NCBI RefSeq assembly: GCF_012584455.1 | Contig: NZ_JABAEB010000002.1 | Span: 434,001-498,000, forward strand | Direction: 5' to 3' | Origin: Shewanella oncorhynchi | Lineage (GTDB): Bacteria > Pseudomonadota > Gammaproteobacteria > Enterobacterales > Shewanellaceae | Length of the DNA stretch: 64,000 nucleotides | Part shown: one piece after another, positions 8,094-17,602 of the stretch | Position numbering within the stretch: position 1 is the first letter of the stretch | Layout: each line of letters starts with the position of its first letter | Notes under the pieces: model-generated | The model's database searches: none | What the model saw: only the letters and a program-made list of their open reading frames with translations | What the model was told of the DNA's origin: nothing | Made by a program: the position numbers and the translations under genes

Positions 8094-9431
8094 ATGGCCG
8101 ATTTGCCGCTCAATTCCTCAAGCGCACCCTCACTTGAACATTTCTGGATGCCTTTTACCGCCAACCGCCAATTCAAAACCAACCCGCGGTTACTCACCAA
8201 AGCGGAAGGCATGTATTACACGGATATTGATGGTAATAAGGTATTAGATGCCACCGCCGGTTTATGGTGTTGTAACGCAGGCCATGGTCGCAAGGAAATC
8301 AGCGAAGCGGTCAGCAAACAAATTAAAGAGATGGACTACGCGCCCTCCTTCCAAATGGGTCATCCTATTGCCTTTGAACTTGCCGAGCGGTTAGTCGAGC
8401 TCAGTCCTGAGGGATTGAACAAAGTCTTCTTTACTAACTCAGGTTCTGAGTCCGTCGATACTGCGCTTAAGATGGCACTTTGCTATCACAGAGCCAATGG
8501 TCAAGCCTCACGCACCCGCTTTATCGGGCGCGAAATGGGTTACCACGGTGTCGGCTTTGGCGGCATCTCTGTGGGTGGATTAAGCAATAACCGCAAGGCA
8601 TTTAGCGGCCAATTACTGCAAGGCGTCGATCACTTACCTCATACCTTAGATATCCAAAATGCGGCATTTACCCGCGGACTCTCACACTTTGGCGCTGAAA
8701 AAGCCGAAGTATTAGAACAACTAGTGACCCTGCATGGCGCCGAGAATATTGCCGCCGTAATCGTTGAACCTATGTCGGGTTCTGCAGGGGTAATATTGCC
8801 GCCACAAGGTTACTTAAAACGCCTGCGAGAAATCACTAAAAAGCATGGCATCCTATTGATTTTTGACGAAGTCATCACAGCTTTTGGCCGCGTTGGCGCC
8901 GCCTTTGCGAGTCAGCGTTGGGGCGTTATTCCAGACATTATCACCACTGCTAAAGCCATCAATAACGGCGCGATTCCAATGGGCGCAGTATTCGTGCAAG
9001 ATTTTATCCACGACACTTGCATGCAAGGCCCCAATGAACTGATTGAGTTCTTCCACGGCTACACCTATTCAGGTCATCCCGTGGCCGCGGCAGCGGCACT
9101 TGCCACCCTATCAATTTATGAGAATGAGCAATTATTCGAACGTAGTTTTGAGCTTGAGCGCTACTTTGAAGACGCCGTGCACAGCCTCAAAGGGTTGCCG
9201 AATGTGATTGATATCCGCAACACAGGCTTAGTGGCGGGGATTCAATTCTCCCCTAACGCTCAAGGCGCGGGTAAACGGGGTTACGGCGTGTTTGAACACT
9301 GCTTCCGCCACGGCACTTTAGTGCGAGCCACGGGCGACATCATTGCCATGTCACCGCCACTGATTGTCGATAAACGCGAGATTGACCAAATGGTTAATAG
9401 CCTAATCGATGCCATTAACGCTGTTGGATAA
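8094..9431 (+). CDS. Class III omega-amino acid:pyruvate aminotransferase
   Basis: The 445-residue PLP enzyme has the fold-type I class III signature. The PLP-binding region is FFTNSGSESVDTALKMA, the conserved aspartate is in LLIFDEVITAFGRVG, and the Schiff-base lysine is K287 in TTAKAINNGAIPMG. Family members transfer the amino group of beta-alanine, GABA or other omega-amino compounds to pyruvate. The next gene is a malonate/methylmalonate-semialdehyde dehydrogenase, so beta-alanine (giving malonate semialdehyde) is the likeliest substrate; a putrescine-type (SpuC-like) role is the alternative given the nearby puu genes. It is the first gene of a unit with mmsA and the cupin gene. Confidence 0.8.
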   Translation: MADLPLNSSSAPSLEHFWMPFTANRQFKTNPRLLTKAEGMYYTDIDGNKVLDATAGLWCCNAGHGRKEISEAVSKQIKEMDYAPSFQMGHPIAFELAERLVELSPEGLNKVFFTNSGSESVDTALKMALCYHRANGQASRTRFIGREMGYHGVGFGGISVGGLSNNRKAFSGQLLQGVDHLPHTLDIQNAAFTRGLSHFGAEKAEVLEQLVTLHGAENIAAVIVEPMSGSAGVILPPQGYLKRLREITKKHGILLIFDEVITAFGRVGAAFASQRWGVIPDIITTAKAINNGAIPMGAVFVQDFIHDTCMQGPNELIEFFHGYTYSGHPVAAAAALATLSIYENEQLFERSFELERYFEDAVHSLKGLPNVIDIRNTGLVAGIQFSPNAQGAGKRGYGVFEHCFRHGTLVRATGDIIAMSPPLIVDKREIDQMVNSLIDAINAVG

Positions 9432-9467
9432 TAGCACCAGCGGTTCGTTCCACTCTCACATTTAACA

Positions 9468-9483
9468 CCCCGCTGCGGCGGGG
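9468..9483 (+). other. Intercistronic GC-rich hairpin
   Basis: CCCCGC (9468-9473) and GCGGGG (9478-9483) form a perfect stem with a TGCG loop between the aminotransferase stop and mmsA. No T-tract follows, so it looks like an mRNA processing or stabilising hairpin rather than a terminator. Confidence 0.5.
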
Positions 9484-9500
9484 AACTTCAAAGGTTAACT

Positions 9501-10991
9501 ATGCTCAAGATCACTCATTTTGTTAATGGTCAGCACACCCCTGCCAGTATAAGAACCCAAGATATTTTTGAACCCGCTACGGGTGAGCTACGTGGCCAAG
9601 TCTCACTGGCAAGCGAAACCGAAGTCGGCGAAGCCATCGCAATCGCAAAAAATGCCTTTGAAACCTGGTCGCAAGTCACGCCGCTCAACCGTGCTCGAGT
9701 GCTTTTTAAATTCAAAGCCTTAGTTGAGCAGAACCTAGATGAAATGGCGCAGCTTATCACCCGCGAGCACGGCAAAGTGATAGACGATGCTAAGGGCGAG
9801 TTGATCCGTGGTCTCGAAGTGGTCGAATTTGCCTGTGGTATTCCGCACTTGCTTAAAGGTGAACACACCCAGCAAGTCGGTGGCGGTGTCGATTCTTGGT
9901 CAGTTAATCAAGCTTTAGGTGTTGTCGCAGGCATAGCGCCCTTTAACTTCCCCGTGATGGTTCCCATGTGGATGTTCCCAATCGCGATTGCCTGCGGTAA
10001 CACCTTTATTATGAAACCCTCGGAAAAAGACCCAAGTTCGGTGATACGTATTGCCGAGCTGCTTAAAGAAGCGGGTCTTCCCGATGGCGTGTTTAACGTG
10101 ATTAACGGCGACAAAGAAGCCGTCGATACCTTACTCACCCATAAAGATGTGCAAGCGGTGAGCTTTGTGGGCTCAACGCCGATTGCCGAATACATCTACA
10201 GCACAGCCTCTAAACATGGCAAACGCGTGCAAGCCTTAGGCGGCGCGAAAAACCATATGTTACTCATGCCAGATGCGGATTTAGATCAAGCCGTGAGCGC
10301 CTTAATGGGCGCCGCTTATGGCAGTGCTGGTGAGCGTTGTATGGCAATTTCAGTCGTGCTGGCGGTAGGCGATGTGGGCGACGCGTTAGTGGAAAAACTG
10401 CTACCGCAAATTCAAACCTTAAAAATCGGCAACGGCCTGGTGCCAGAGATGGAAATGGGCCCGCTGATCTCAAAGCAGCACCTTGCTAAGGTCACCCAAT
10501 ATGTTGAAGCCGGTGTTCAAGAAGGCGCAGCGCTGCTGGTCGATGGCCGTAAACTGAGTGTTGAAGAAAATCCACAGGGTTATTTCCTCGGCGCCTGTTT
10601 GTTCGACCACGTCACGCCTGAAATGAGCATCTACCGCGAAGAAATCTTTGGCCCAGTGCTGGCGATTGTGCGCGTGAAAGATTACCCAACGGCGCTTGAG
10701 CTGATTAACCGACACGAATTTGGTAATGGCACGGCTATTTTCACCCAAAGTGGTGAAGCGGCGCGGCATTTCTGCCACCACGTACAAGTCGGTATGGTTG
10801 GAGTGAACGTGCCGATCCCGGTGCCGATGGCGTTCCACAGTTTTGGCGGTTGGAAGCGATCACTGTTTGGGCCGCTGCATATGCATGGCCCCGATGGCGT
10901 GCGTTTTTATACCAAGCGTAAGGCAATTACTGCCCGCTGGCCCGTAGGTAAACAGACTCAAGCTGAGTTTGTGATGCCAACGATGAAATAG
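9501..10991 (+). CDS. mmsA: CoA-acylating malonate/methylmalonate-semialdehyde dehydrogenase
   Basis: The 496-residue protein is an ALDH-superfamily member of the MmsA branch. The catalytic cysteine is C280 in SAGERCMAIS. The general-base glutamate of ordinary ALDHs is replaced in the GGAKNH motif, which is diagnostic for CoA-dependent MMSDH. It converts malonate semialdehyde (or methylmalonate semialdehyde) plus CoA and NAD+ to acetyl-CoA (or propionyl-CoA) with CO2 release. Its place 69 bp after the omega-aminotransferase gene supports a beta-alanine degradation pathway. It is followed by a small cupin gene on the same strand. Confidence 0.88.
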   Translation: MLKITHFVNGQHTPASIRTQDIFEPATGELRGQVSLASETEVGEAIAIAKNAFETWSQVTPLNRARVLFKFKALVEQNLDEMAQLITREHGKVIDDAKGELIRGLEVVEFACGIPHLLKGEHTQQVGGGVDSWSVNQALGVVAGIAPFNFPVMVPMWMFPIAIACGNTFIMKPSEKDPSSVIRIAELLKEAGLPDGVFNVINGDKEAVDTLLTHKDVQAVSFVGSTPIAEYIYSTASKHGKRVQALGGAKNHMLLMPDADLDQAVSALMGAAYGSAGERCMAISVVLAVGDVGDALVEKLLPQIQTLKIGNGLVPEMEMGPLISKQHLAKVTQYVEAGVQEGAALLVDGRKLSVEENPQGYFLGACLFDHVTPEMSIYREEIFGPVLAIVRVKDYPTALELINRHEFGNGTAIFTQSGEAARHFCHHVQVGMVGVNVPIPVPMAFHSFGGWKRSLFGPLHMHGPDGVRFYTKRKAITARWPVGKQTQAEFVMPTMK

Positions 10992-11021
10992 CCGAATGTC
11001 AGCTCAACAAGGAAATCGCAA

Positions 11022-11387
11022 ATGACTGTAAGTATCAACGCCATTATTCGCTTTGCTACGGCGCAAACACCCGTCGAAACCTATCAGTTACCGGCGGAAA
11101 AGTTGTTAGCAGGCAACCCAACTCAAGGATTAGAGAATCATTATTCTAGCCCTTGTGATCAATTTCACAGTGGAATTTGGCAAAGTGAATCAGGCGCTTG
11201 GAAAATAAACTACACTGAATACGAGTACTGCGAAATCCTCGAAGGGATGAGTGTTGTCACCGATCTTCAAGGTCAATCGCAGACGTTCACTGTGGGTGAC
11301 AGGTTTATCATACCCGCGGGTTTTCAAGGCACTTGGGAAGTCGTGGAGCCCTGCCGCAAGGTTTACGTCATTTTCGAACAAAAGTGA
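11022..11387 (+). CDS. Small cupin-domain protein (cupin_3/DUF861 type)
   Basis: The 121-residue single-domain cupin contains EYEYCEILEGMSVVTD and GDRFIIPAGFQGTWEV, the two conserved cupin blocks as found in the cupin_3 (ureidoglycine aminohydrolase-like) family. It lacks the full His-x-His metal motif of classical cupins. It lies 30 bp after mmsA with AAGGAAAT upstream of its ATG, so it is the third gene of the aminotransferase operon. Its role, perhaps binding or modifying an amino-acid catabolite, is unknown. Confidence 0.75.
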   Translation: MTVSINAIIRFATAQTPVETYQLPAEKLLAGNPTQGLENHYSSPCDQFHSGIWQSESGAWKINYTEYEYCEILEGMSVVTDLQGQSQTFTVGDRFIIPAGFQGTWEVVEPCRKVYVIFEQK

Positions 11388-11570
11388 GATCGACGAGGCT
11401 GATGTTAGCCTCAAAAAAGCTAAGTTATCTTAGCAATAACTCGCCATGAGGTCACAGCAACGGGTTTTCCTAGGCTGTTGTTTGGCAAACCAACGGATGC
11501 ACTGGCGCGATTGAATAACCATGGTCGCCAGTAACACGTCCGAGTCAACAAAGAAAATGGGAGAAATACC

Positions 11571-12293
11571 GTGCATAATAATCTGAAAAAAAAACGGCTG
11601 GTACAGCTTGTCGGACTCGCGCTAACCACGACCCTATTCTCCGGCATTGCCACCGCCGAAGTGACTGGGGAAATTAGTCTTACTAACGACTATCGTTTTC
11701 GCGGCGTATCACAAACCGCTGGCGATCCTGCCCTGCAAGGTGGTATCGATTGGAGCTTCGATTCGGGTTTCTCTGTCGGCGCTTGGGCAAGTAACGTGGA
11801 TTTTGATGAGCCAGGTTATAACGGCCCAGCAATCGAATACGATTTCTATGTCGCCTATGGTGGTGAGATCAACGAAGATCTGACCTACGACATCACCCTT
11901 AACCGTTATAACTACTCAGGCGAGAGTGATATAGGTTATTTCGAAGTGATTACGGGTATGGAATTTAAGGGCTTTCGCCTAGCCTATTGGTTTACCAATG
12001 ATTACGGTGGTACTGACTTAGATTATCACTATGGAGAACTAAACTACTCCTACGAATTTGTTGAAAACTGGAGTATCGATCTGCACTACGGCTATAACGT
12101 GGGTGATGCCTTAGATGATGGTGAAGGTTTTGATAGCTACTCAGATTACTCTGTTGGCGTATCGACCGAATTGGCAGGCTTTGGGCTTTCTCTCGCTTGG
12201 TTAGGCACAGATCTCAGCGGTGACCAAAAAGTCTCTGACGGTGCATTTAAAAACTCAGATACCGTGCTTGCGAGCGTAAGCTACGCGTTCTAA
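11571..12293 (+). CDS. TorF-family putative porin
   Basis: The 240-residue protein has a signal peptide (cleavage likely after GIATA) and then a beta-rich barrel: EVTGEISLTNDYRFRGVSQT is the hallmark start of TorF/TIGR02001 outer-membrane proteins, and the chain ends in the aromatic SVSYAF that the BAM machinery recognises. The start is GTG at 11571 with GGGAG upstream. It lies 183 bp after the cupin gene, so it may have its own promoter or serve the preceding catabolic operon. The substrate is unknown. Confidence 0.82.
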   Translation: MHNNLKKKRLVQLVGLALTTTLFSGIATAEVTGEISLTNDYRFRGVSQTAGDPALQGGIDWSFDSGFSVGAWASNVDFDEPGYNGPAIEYDFYVAYGGEINEDLTYDITLNRYNYSGESDIGYFEVITGMEFKGFRLAYWFTNDYGGTDLDYHYGELNYSYEFVENWSIDLHYGYNVGDALDDGEGFDSYSDYSVGVSTELAGFGLSLAWLGTDLSGDQKVSDGAFKNSDTVLASVSYAF

Positions 12294-12323
12294 TTTCGCC
12301 TTAGCTTGGTCCAACTAAAACAC

Positions 12324-12356
12324 AAAAAAGCCCTCATCATCGAGGGCTTCTTTTTA
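12324..12356. terminator. Bidirectional terminator between the porin gene and nagP
   Basis: AAGCCCTC (12328-12335) and GAGGGCTT (12342-12349) form a stem with a run of A before and T after. It serves both converging genes. Confidence 0.88.
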
Positions 12357-12375
12357 GCTGTTCAAACAGACTTGA

Positions 12376-13680
12376 CTACCAACTGCGCATCTTATGGCCT
12401 TTCACCGCGTAGAACAGAATGAACAAGTAGCATGGCAACATCACAATATAACCGCCCTGCATGCCCATATCTGTCGCCGAACTCATTAAGCCCCAAGACA
12501 CTGGACCAAAGGCGCCACCTGCAATCCCCATGATGAGAAGCGCAGAACCTGTACTGGTCAATTTCCCCATACCAGACAAAGCTAGCGGCCACACCGCAGG
12601 CCAAACAATCGCATTAGCTAACCCAAGAAAAGCAATCATCAACAAAGTATCGGGCAGCGCCACACCACCAAAAGGCACTAACAAAACATTAGCAATAGCG
12701 TAGGAATTATTATCACCAAACAAAACACCGCATGTCAGTAACAAACCCAGAATGGCCGACACCATCAAAGCCTTAGGTTGTGAAATAAAACGAGGAATTA
12801 ACAGGATACCTAAAGAATAACCCAACACCATACACACCATAGTATAGGAAGTCATAACACCGTATGACTCTATGCCTAAAGACAAAGCAAATGTACCAAT
12901 GGTATCGCCAGCAATAACCTCTACAGCAACATAAACAAACAGCGCTAACACGCCAAAGGCTAAGTTAGGGTGAGATAATGCCGCTTTAAGTTGCCCTTTA
13001 TCAGTATTTTCAGCAGCTTCATCTTCATTCAACAACTCTGGCAAAGGTGATTTTTTTACCGCGAGCGCTAAGATACCGATAAAAATGGCCATGCCTAAAT
13101 AGGGGAATACTAAACCGTCAGCCATTTCTTCAATTTGTACTTGAGTTAGCTCAGTACCAATACGGTCTTTAAAGCTGTCTAAAATCAACGCCGAAAACAC
13201 CAAAGGCGCAATCACACCCGCACCTTTATTCAAAATACCCATCACACTGACACGGGCGGCCGCAGATTCTTCAGGCCCCAAACGCACCACATAAGGGTTA
13301 ACCGCAGTTTGTAATAGGGTTTGGCCTGCGCCCATCACTAATTGGGCGAAAAGGAATAGGGCAAATATTTGTGTTTCCGCAGCAGGGATAAACAGTAAGC
13401 CCGCCAACATCATCACGCCCATGCCTATCGCCATACCATTCTTATAGCCGACTTTGCGAATAAGCCAAGCGGATGGCAAGGCAGTAAAGGTCACTGCAAT
13501 GTAGAAAGAAAACAGGATCAACGACGCTTGAAAGGGATTGAGTTGCAATATTTGTTTCAAATAAGGCATCAAAGAACCATTCAACCAAGTGGCGAATCCG
13601 AGGATGAAAAAGAGAGCGGCCACTATGGCCATGGGGAGAAAGCTGCTTTTCTGCTGGCTTTTATCGAGTGTCATTTCCAT
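12376..13680 (-). CDS. nagP: N-acetylglucosamine MFS permease NagP
   Basis: The 434-residue protein has about 12 hydrophobic segments in the FucP branch of the major facilitator superfamily. LLQTAVNPYVVRLGPEESAAARVS is the typical segment after TM4, and NAIVWPAVWPLALSGMG lies late in the chain. Position beside nagA, nagB-II, nagK and nagX, and a NagR palindrome 155 bp upstream of the start (13835-13854), identify it as the GlcNAc permease described for Shewanella. It imports GlcNAc unphosphorylated, which is why a cytoplasmic kinase (NagK) is present and no PTS transporter is seen. Confidence 0.9.
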   Translation of the reverse strand: MEMTLDKSQQKSSFLPMAIVAALFFILGFATWLNGSLMPYLKQILQLNPFQASLILFSFYIAVTFTALPSAWLIRKVGYKNGMAIGMGVMMLAGLLFIPAAETQIFALFLFAQLVMGAGQTLLQTAVNPYVVRLGPEESAAARVSVMGILNKGAGVIAPLVFSALILDSFKDRIGTELTQVQIEEMADGLVFPYLGMAIFIGILALAVKKSPLPELLNEDEAAENTDKGQLKAALSHPNLAFGVLALFVYVAVEVIAGDTIGTFALSLGIESYGVMTSYTMVCMVLGYSLGILLIPRFISQPKALMVSAILGLLLTCGVLFGDNNSYAIANVLLVPFGGVALPDTLLMIAFLGLANAIVWPAVWPLALSGMGKLTSTGSALLIMGIAGGAFGPVSWGLMSSATDMGMQGGYIVMLPCYLFILFYAVKGHKMRSW

Positions 13681-13834
13681 AAACCTGCTTCTTATAGTAA
13701 TTAATTATTTAGGTGATAACGGGGTTTAAATTAATGCCTAAGTTCCCGAATATCCGTATCGCGACTCGTCCGCAATGGCTAATGTTATCATCCAAACGCA
13801 CCATTGTTTCAGTGATGTTAAAACAAATAACACA

Positions 13835-13854
13835 AAAAGACAACGCTGTCATTT
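13835..13854. promoter_or_regulatory. NagR operator upstream of nagP
   Basis: AAAAGACAACGCTGTCATTT is a near-perfect 20-bp palindrome matching the other four copies in the window (18633, 24373, 24519, 32153). It lies 155 bp before nagP. The LacI-family regulator encoded at 32527-33543 is the obvious ligand. Confidence 0.9.
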
Positions 13855-13944
13855 AATAAATTCTCGCGAATATTCCCTCGTAATCATTAATTGGCCGACA
13901 GCTAAGTTATAAGTAAGTGATGACTCACATCCAGAAAATAATGT

Positions 13945-13980
13945 AAAAAAAGCCGCAGACACTGAGTGCGTGCGGCTTAT
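13945..13980 (-). terminator. Rho-independent terminator of nagX
   Basis: AAGCCGCA (13950-13957) pairs with TGCGGCTT (13971-13978). On the minus strand the hairpin is followed by seven T, 23 bp after the nagX stop. Confidence 0.85.
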
Positions 13981-14002
13981 CTCAAGCGATTAAGCAAACT
14001 GA

Positions 14003-15157
14003 CTAAATTCTGACAAAAATATTGCGGCGATACATCCAATATAACACCAGCCACTGCACCACAAGTAAGCTGATAACCGCAGCTAATGCTTGAGCACTTT
14101 CAGGCAAGCCAGCGACTAAGCCTCCAAACACGCTTTGGGCGATATATTTCCAATCCACTAAACTCGACGCTAAATAGATAATGATGGCGTTGGTGCCTAT
14201 CACCACAAAGAAAAAGGCGGCTTTTTGCCACTTAAGCACATCGACTAAGGCATAGAATACCGCCAGCAGGAGCATGCTCCAGCCCGACGTCACCAGCACA
14301 AATGAACTGGTCCACAGATCTTTATTGACCGGAATAATAAGATCCAACAGCCAACCTAAGGCTAAGCAAGCACCACCTGCTACGGCGAGTAATCCCACTT
14401 TGACCCACTCACCTTTAGGATGGGATTTAACAATAAAGTGGCCGACAAACACACCTGCTAACGCATTGACTATGGCGGGGATGGTCGACAGTAAACCTTC
14501 AGGATCAGGCGTGCGCCCCTGATAGCTTATGCCGGGTAATAACATAGAATCGACATAGGCATTGATGGATTCCGTTGGCGAGAGCACGCCCGCCTGTCCA
14601 CCGGGGAAAGGCAACCAAAGTTGCATTGCGCCATAACCGAGCAAAATGCCCAAGGCGACAATAACTTGGGTTCGTAGACTCGTATGCCACACCAGTAATG
14701 CGGCAAAGAACCATGCAAAGGCGATTCGGCCTAACACACTGGCATAGCGAATTTTTTCAGGATCGGCAGACGCGCCCGTACCCCAACCGTGATTATATAA
14801 AATGCCCAGTAGCAGCAATAAAAAGAGTCGTTTAATCCCATGCCGATACACAGGTAATCGATCCTTCATCGGTAATTTATCTAAACGTTTGGGAGATAAA
14901 CCTAAGGCCACACCAGAGAGGAAAATAAACAACGGAAAAATCAAATCGTAGAAGTGAAAACCATGCCATTGGCTATGGTGCATTTGTTCATCGCCCCATT
15001 GCCAACCTGCCCAGCCCGTTAAAATAAGCAAGCCACCAAACAGGGCCTCACCGCCCAAAATCCAAAACATATCGAAGCCGCGCAGTGCATCCAGAGACAT
15101 CAACCTAGGTTTATTCACCTTTACTGGCACAATTGCGTTTGTCTGTGTAGTCCCCAT
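14003..15157 (-). CDS. nagX: NagX, DUF5009/HGSNAT-like membrane protein
   Basis: The 384-residue integral membrane protein has about ten hydrophobic segments. The N-terminal RLMSLDALRGFDMFWILGGE is the signature of DUF5009 (COG4299), distantly related to the heparan-alpha-glucosaminide N-acetyltransferase membrane domain. Conserved histidines follow in HSQWHGFHFYDLIFP. In Shewanella it is named NagX from its constant place in GlcNAc clusters; its biochemical role is unproven and could be acetyl transfer or oligosaccharide handling. AAGGA precedes ATG 15157. Terminators on both sides suggest it is transcribed alone. Confidence 0.85.
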   Translation of the reverse strand: MGTTQTNAIVPVKVNKPRLMSLDALRGFDMFWILGGEALFGGLLILTGWAGWQWGDEQMHHSQWHGFHFYDLIFPLFIFLSGVALGLSPKRLDKLPMKDRLPVYRHGIKRLFLLLLLGILYNHGWGTGASADPEKIRYASVLGRIAFAWFFAALLVWHTSLRTQVIVALGILLGYGAMQLWLPFPGGQAGVLSPTESINAYVDSMLLPGISYQGRTPDPEGLLSTIPAIVNALAGVFVGHFIVKSHPKGEWVKVGLLAVAGGACLALGWLLDLIIPVNKDLWTSSFVLVTSGWSMLLLAVFYALVDVLKWQKAAFFFVVIGTNAIIIYLASSLVDWKYIAQSVFGGLVAGLPESAQALAAVISLLVVQWLVLYWMYRRNIFVRI

Positions 15158-15240
15158 GCCATCATCCTTTATTATTGTTATTAAAAGCTTTTATAAAAGT
15201 TGAGCAAAACTAATACTGTTTAAAATGAGTGCTGTACAAT

Positions 15241-15280
15241 AAAAAAACTTAGCCCCTGTCATCAAAATACGACAAGGGCC
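15241..15280 (-). terminator. Rho-independent terminator of nagK-nagB-nagA
   Basis: GCCCCTGTC (15252-15260) pairs with GACAAGGGC (15271-15279) with one G-T pair. On the minus strand a run of T follows (the A-run at 15240-15247 on plus). It lies just after the nagA stop and isolates nagX. Confidence 0.8.
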
Positions 15281-15314
15281 AATTGTTACACATCACCTAA
15301 ACTGCGAAAGCGAT

Positions 15315-16469
15315 TTAAGGGTGTGCCCCTATCGTCTGTCCTGAATAGACGGCCCGTCCCGCAATATAGTTTGCCTGCACTTTGTTATGCGCATCGAGCA
15401 AGACAAAGTCAGCCCTATGTCCCAGTGCTAAACGGCCAGCCTTATGGTCAATCCCGAGGAACTGTGCGGGATATAACGCCGCCATTCTCAAGGCTTCTGC
15501 CAAAGGTAAACCTAACAAGTTCACCGTATTATTGACCGCAGTCGCCATATCGAGCACACAACCCGCCAGCTCACCGGTCACGGCATTTAATCTATCGCCG
15601 ACTCTTAACACTCGAGTACCAAAAAGCTCAAAGCTAGTCTCATCGTCCATACCGACAGGCGGCATAGCATCGGTGACTAACATCATTTTGCCTCTCGGTT
15701 TTGCCCTTAGTGCAACCTTTGCCGCAGCGGGATGCACATGGTGACCATCGACAATCAAACCACACCAAGCGGTTTCACTCTCAATCGCCGCGCCAACCAT
15801 GCCTGGCTCACGGGAGCCCAGAGGAGACATAGCATTATAAAGGTGGGTAAAGCCCGTCGCGCCTGCCGCTAATGCCGCAACCACAGTATCGTAGTCGGCA
15901 TTAGAATGACCCAAACACACCTTAACGCCCGAGGCGACAAGCGTGCGGATCACCTCTGGTGACACATTCTCAGGCGCAAGCGTGACCACTTTAATCCCCA
16001 GATCTTGACGACAAAATACGGCGAGTTCAGCCTCTGTGATTTCGCGAATAAAGCCCTGTGGATGCACACCTTTTTTAGGTACAGATAAATGTGGCCCTTC
16101 AAAATGCACCCCTAAAACGCCAGCGCTACCTTTGACTAAAGCCTCAGCCACGGCATCGGCCGCATTGGCCATCACGCTGACATCATCGGTGATAAGTGTG
16201 GGTAAAAATCCTGTCGTGCCAAAACGCGCATGGGCACGGCCGATAGTCTCAATACAATCAACACTCGGATTGGCATTGAATAACGCCCCACCGCCGCCGT
16301 TCACTTGTACATCGATAAAACCAGGCACCAGCGTTCCGGCTTGGCGGATTTCCTTCGCGCCAACAACCGTATCAAACGCCAGAATGTGCCCGTCTTCAAC
16401 AGTCACAGGCACATCTTGATGGAAATATTCACCATCAAAAATACGCTCAGCGATCAAGGTGATTTTCAT
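15315..16469 (-). CDS. nagA: N-acetylglucosamine-6-phosphate deacetylase
   Basis: The 384-residue amidohydrolase removes the acetyl group from GlcNAc-6-P to give glucosamine-6-P and acetate. Visible family motifs are GFIDVQVNGGGG, the metal-binding glutamate in GVHFEGPHL (near residue 125), histidines in LGHSNADYD and GFTHLYNAM, and the catalytic aspartate in LVTDAMPP. AGAGG lies seven bases before ATG 16469. It is the last gene of the nagK-nagB-nagA operon and is followed by a terminator. Length is normal for NagA. Confidence 0.93.
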   Translation of the reverse strand: MKITLIAERIFDGEYFHQDVPVTVEDGHILAFDTVVGAKEIRQAGTLVPGFIDVQVNGGGGALFNANPSVDCIETIGRAHARFGTTGFLPTLITDDVSVMANAADAVAEALVKGSAGVLGVHFEGPHLSVPKKGVHPQGFIREITEAELAVFCRQDLGIKVVTLAPENVSPEVIRTLVASGVKVCLGHSNADYDTVVAALAAGATGFTHLYNAMSPLGSREPGMVGAAIESETAWCGLIVDGHHVHPAAAKVALRAKPRGKMMLVTDAMPPVGMDDETSFELFGTRVLRVGDRLNAVTGELAGCVLDMATAVNNTVNLLGLPLAEALRMAALYPAQFLGIDHKAGRLALGHRADFVLLDAHNKVQANYIAGRAVYSGQTIGAHP

Positions 16470-16586
16470 CGCAAACCTCTTTCAATAAATAACGCGGTTA
16501 GCTTAAGGCTTAAATTAGTTTAACCGCGTGGCTTAGCTGCAGATGTTTAATCGTGCAGCCTACCTAGACCTCTTAAACTTTGCCGC

Positions 16587-17585
16587 TTAAAGCGTTTGGG
16601 TCACTTTTTTAAGGCCAGCAGGTTGATCGGGATCGATACCGCGGGCAATCGCAACCGCAGCCACATCGATATAGAATCGTTGTAATAACGCTAACGGAGC
16701 AACACGAGGGTGAATGTCCGTCGAGGTTTGATTCAGATGCACTAAATCGGCGCCGCGTTGGCTCACGTTTTCAATCTGTTCGATATGGCTAGCGTAAGAT
16801 TCATCGCCAATGCACACATCAACAATAGTGAGTTTTTTCTCAACTAAAGTCACAGGACCGTGGAGGAACTCGGCACTACTGAACGCTTCGGCATGGATTG
16901 AACACACTTCTTTTAGCTTAAGCGCGATTTCCTTGGATACCGCATAACCTAAACCACGGCCGAGTACGACTAAGTTCTTCACGTCGGCAACGGATTCTGG
17001 CGTGAGTTGTGGCTCAGCGTCCACCGCCGTTTGCAGCGCTTGGGGTAAAGAAGCGACGGCGCTAGCAAGCGATTCGCTTTGAGTCCAAGCGGCGGCAAGT
17101 TGTAAAATCGCCGACAACGTCGCGAGGTAACTCTTAGTCGCGGCAACGGCTTTTTCTTCGCCGGCACGTAAAGGCACAACGACATCGACGATATCTTTAA
17201 TCGGTGCACTTTCATCATTCACTAAGGCAACACAGAAAGCACCGGCATTTTTTGCCATACGCGCCTGCGCCAAAATGTCAGGGCTCCGGCCAGATTGTGA
17301 AATCACAATGACTAACGCGCCTTCGAGTTTCAAGGTTTTACCATACACACTCGCCACTGAAGGTGCGGCGGCGAAGGTCGGTACACCCGCTTCAATCTCA
17401 AATAAGTATTTAGCGAACACTCCCGCATGATCCGATGAGCCGCGACCTACTATCATCACAAAACGAGGGGCGAAGGCGCGCAGTTTCTCACCTAACTGCT
17501 GCATGATGTCAGCGTTAGCTTCTAATTGACCCGCAATTTTTTGCGGTGCAGTGCGTGCTTCTTGTTCCATAATAGTGTTTGTCAT
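16587..17585 (-). CDS. nagB-II: Glucosamine-6-phosphate deaminase, SIS-domain type (NagB-II)
   Basis: The 332-residue protein has two SIS sugar-isomerase domains related to the isomerase half of GlmS (VMIVGRGSSDHAGVFAKYLFE; VVISQSGRSPDILAQARMAK; LVVLGRGLGYAVSKEIALKLKEV). In Shewanella this non-orthologous enzyme replaces classical NagB and converts glucosamine-6-P to fructose-6-P and ammonia. No glutaminase domain is present, which argues against GlmS. ATG 17585 (MTNTIMEQ) has AAGGT seven bases upstream and is preferred over TTG 17606, which overlaps the nagK stop. It sits between nagK and nagA. Confidence 0.9.
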   Translation of the reverse strand: MTNTIMEQEARTAPQKIAGQLEANADIMQQLGEKLRAFAPRFVMIVGRGSSDHAGVFAKYLFEIEAGVPTFAAAPSVASVYGKTLKLEGALVIVISQSGRSPDILAQARMAKNAGAFCVALVNDESAPIKDIVDVVVPLRAGEEKAVAATKSYLATLSAILQLAAAWTQSESLASAVASLPQALQTAVDAEPQLTPESVADVKNLVVLGRGLGYAVSKEIALKLKEVCSIHAEAFSSAEFLHGPVTLVEKKLTIVDVCIGDESYASHIEQIENVSQRGADLVHLNQTSTDIHPRVAPLALLQRFYIDVAAVAIARGIDPDQPAGLKKVTQTL

Positions 17586-17602
17586 GTCTTTTACCTTCAC
17601 GT

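Noticed and set aside
7928..8212. Minus-strand open frame overlapping the aminotransferase start
   Set aside because: It is a shadow frame over a well-supported gene and has no ribosome-binding site or family resemblance.
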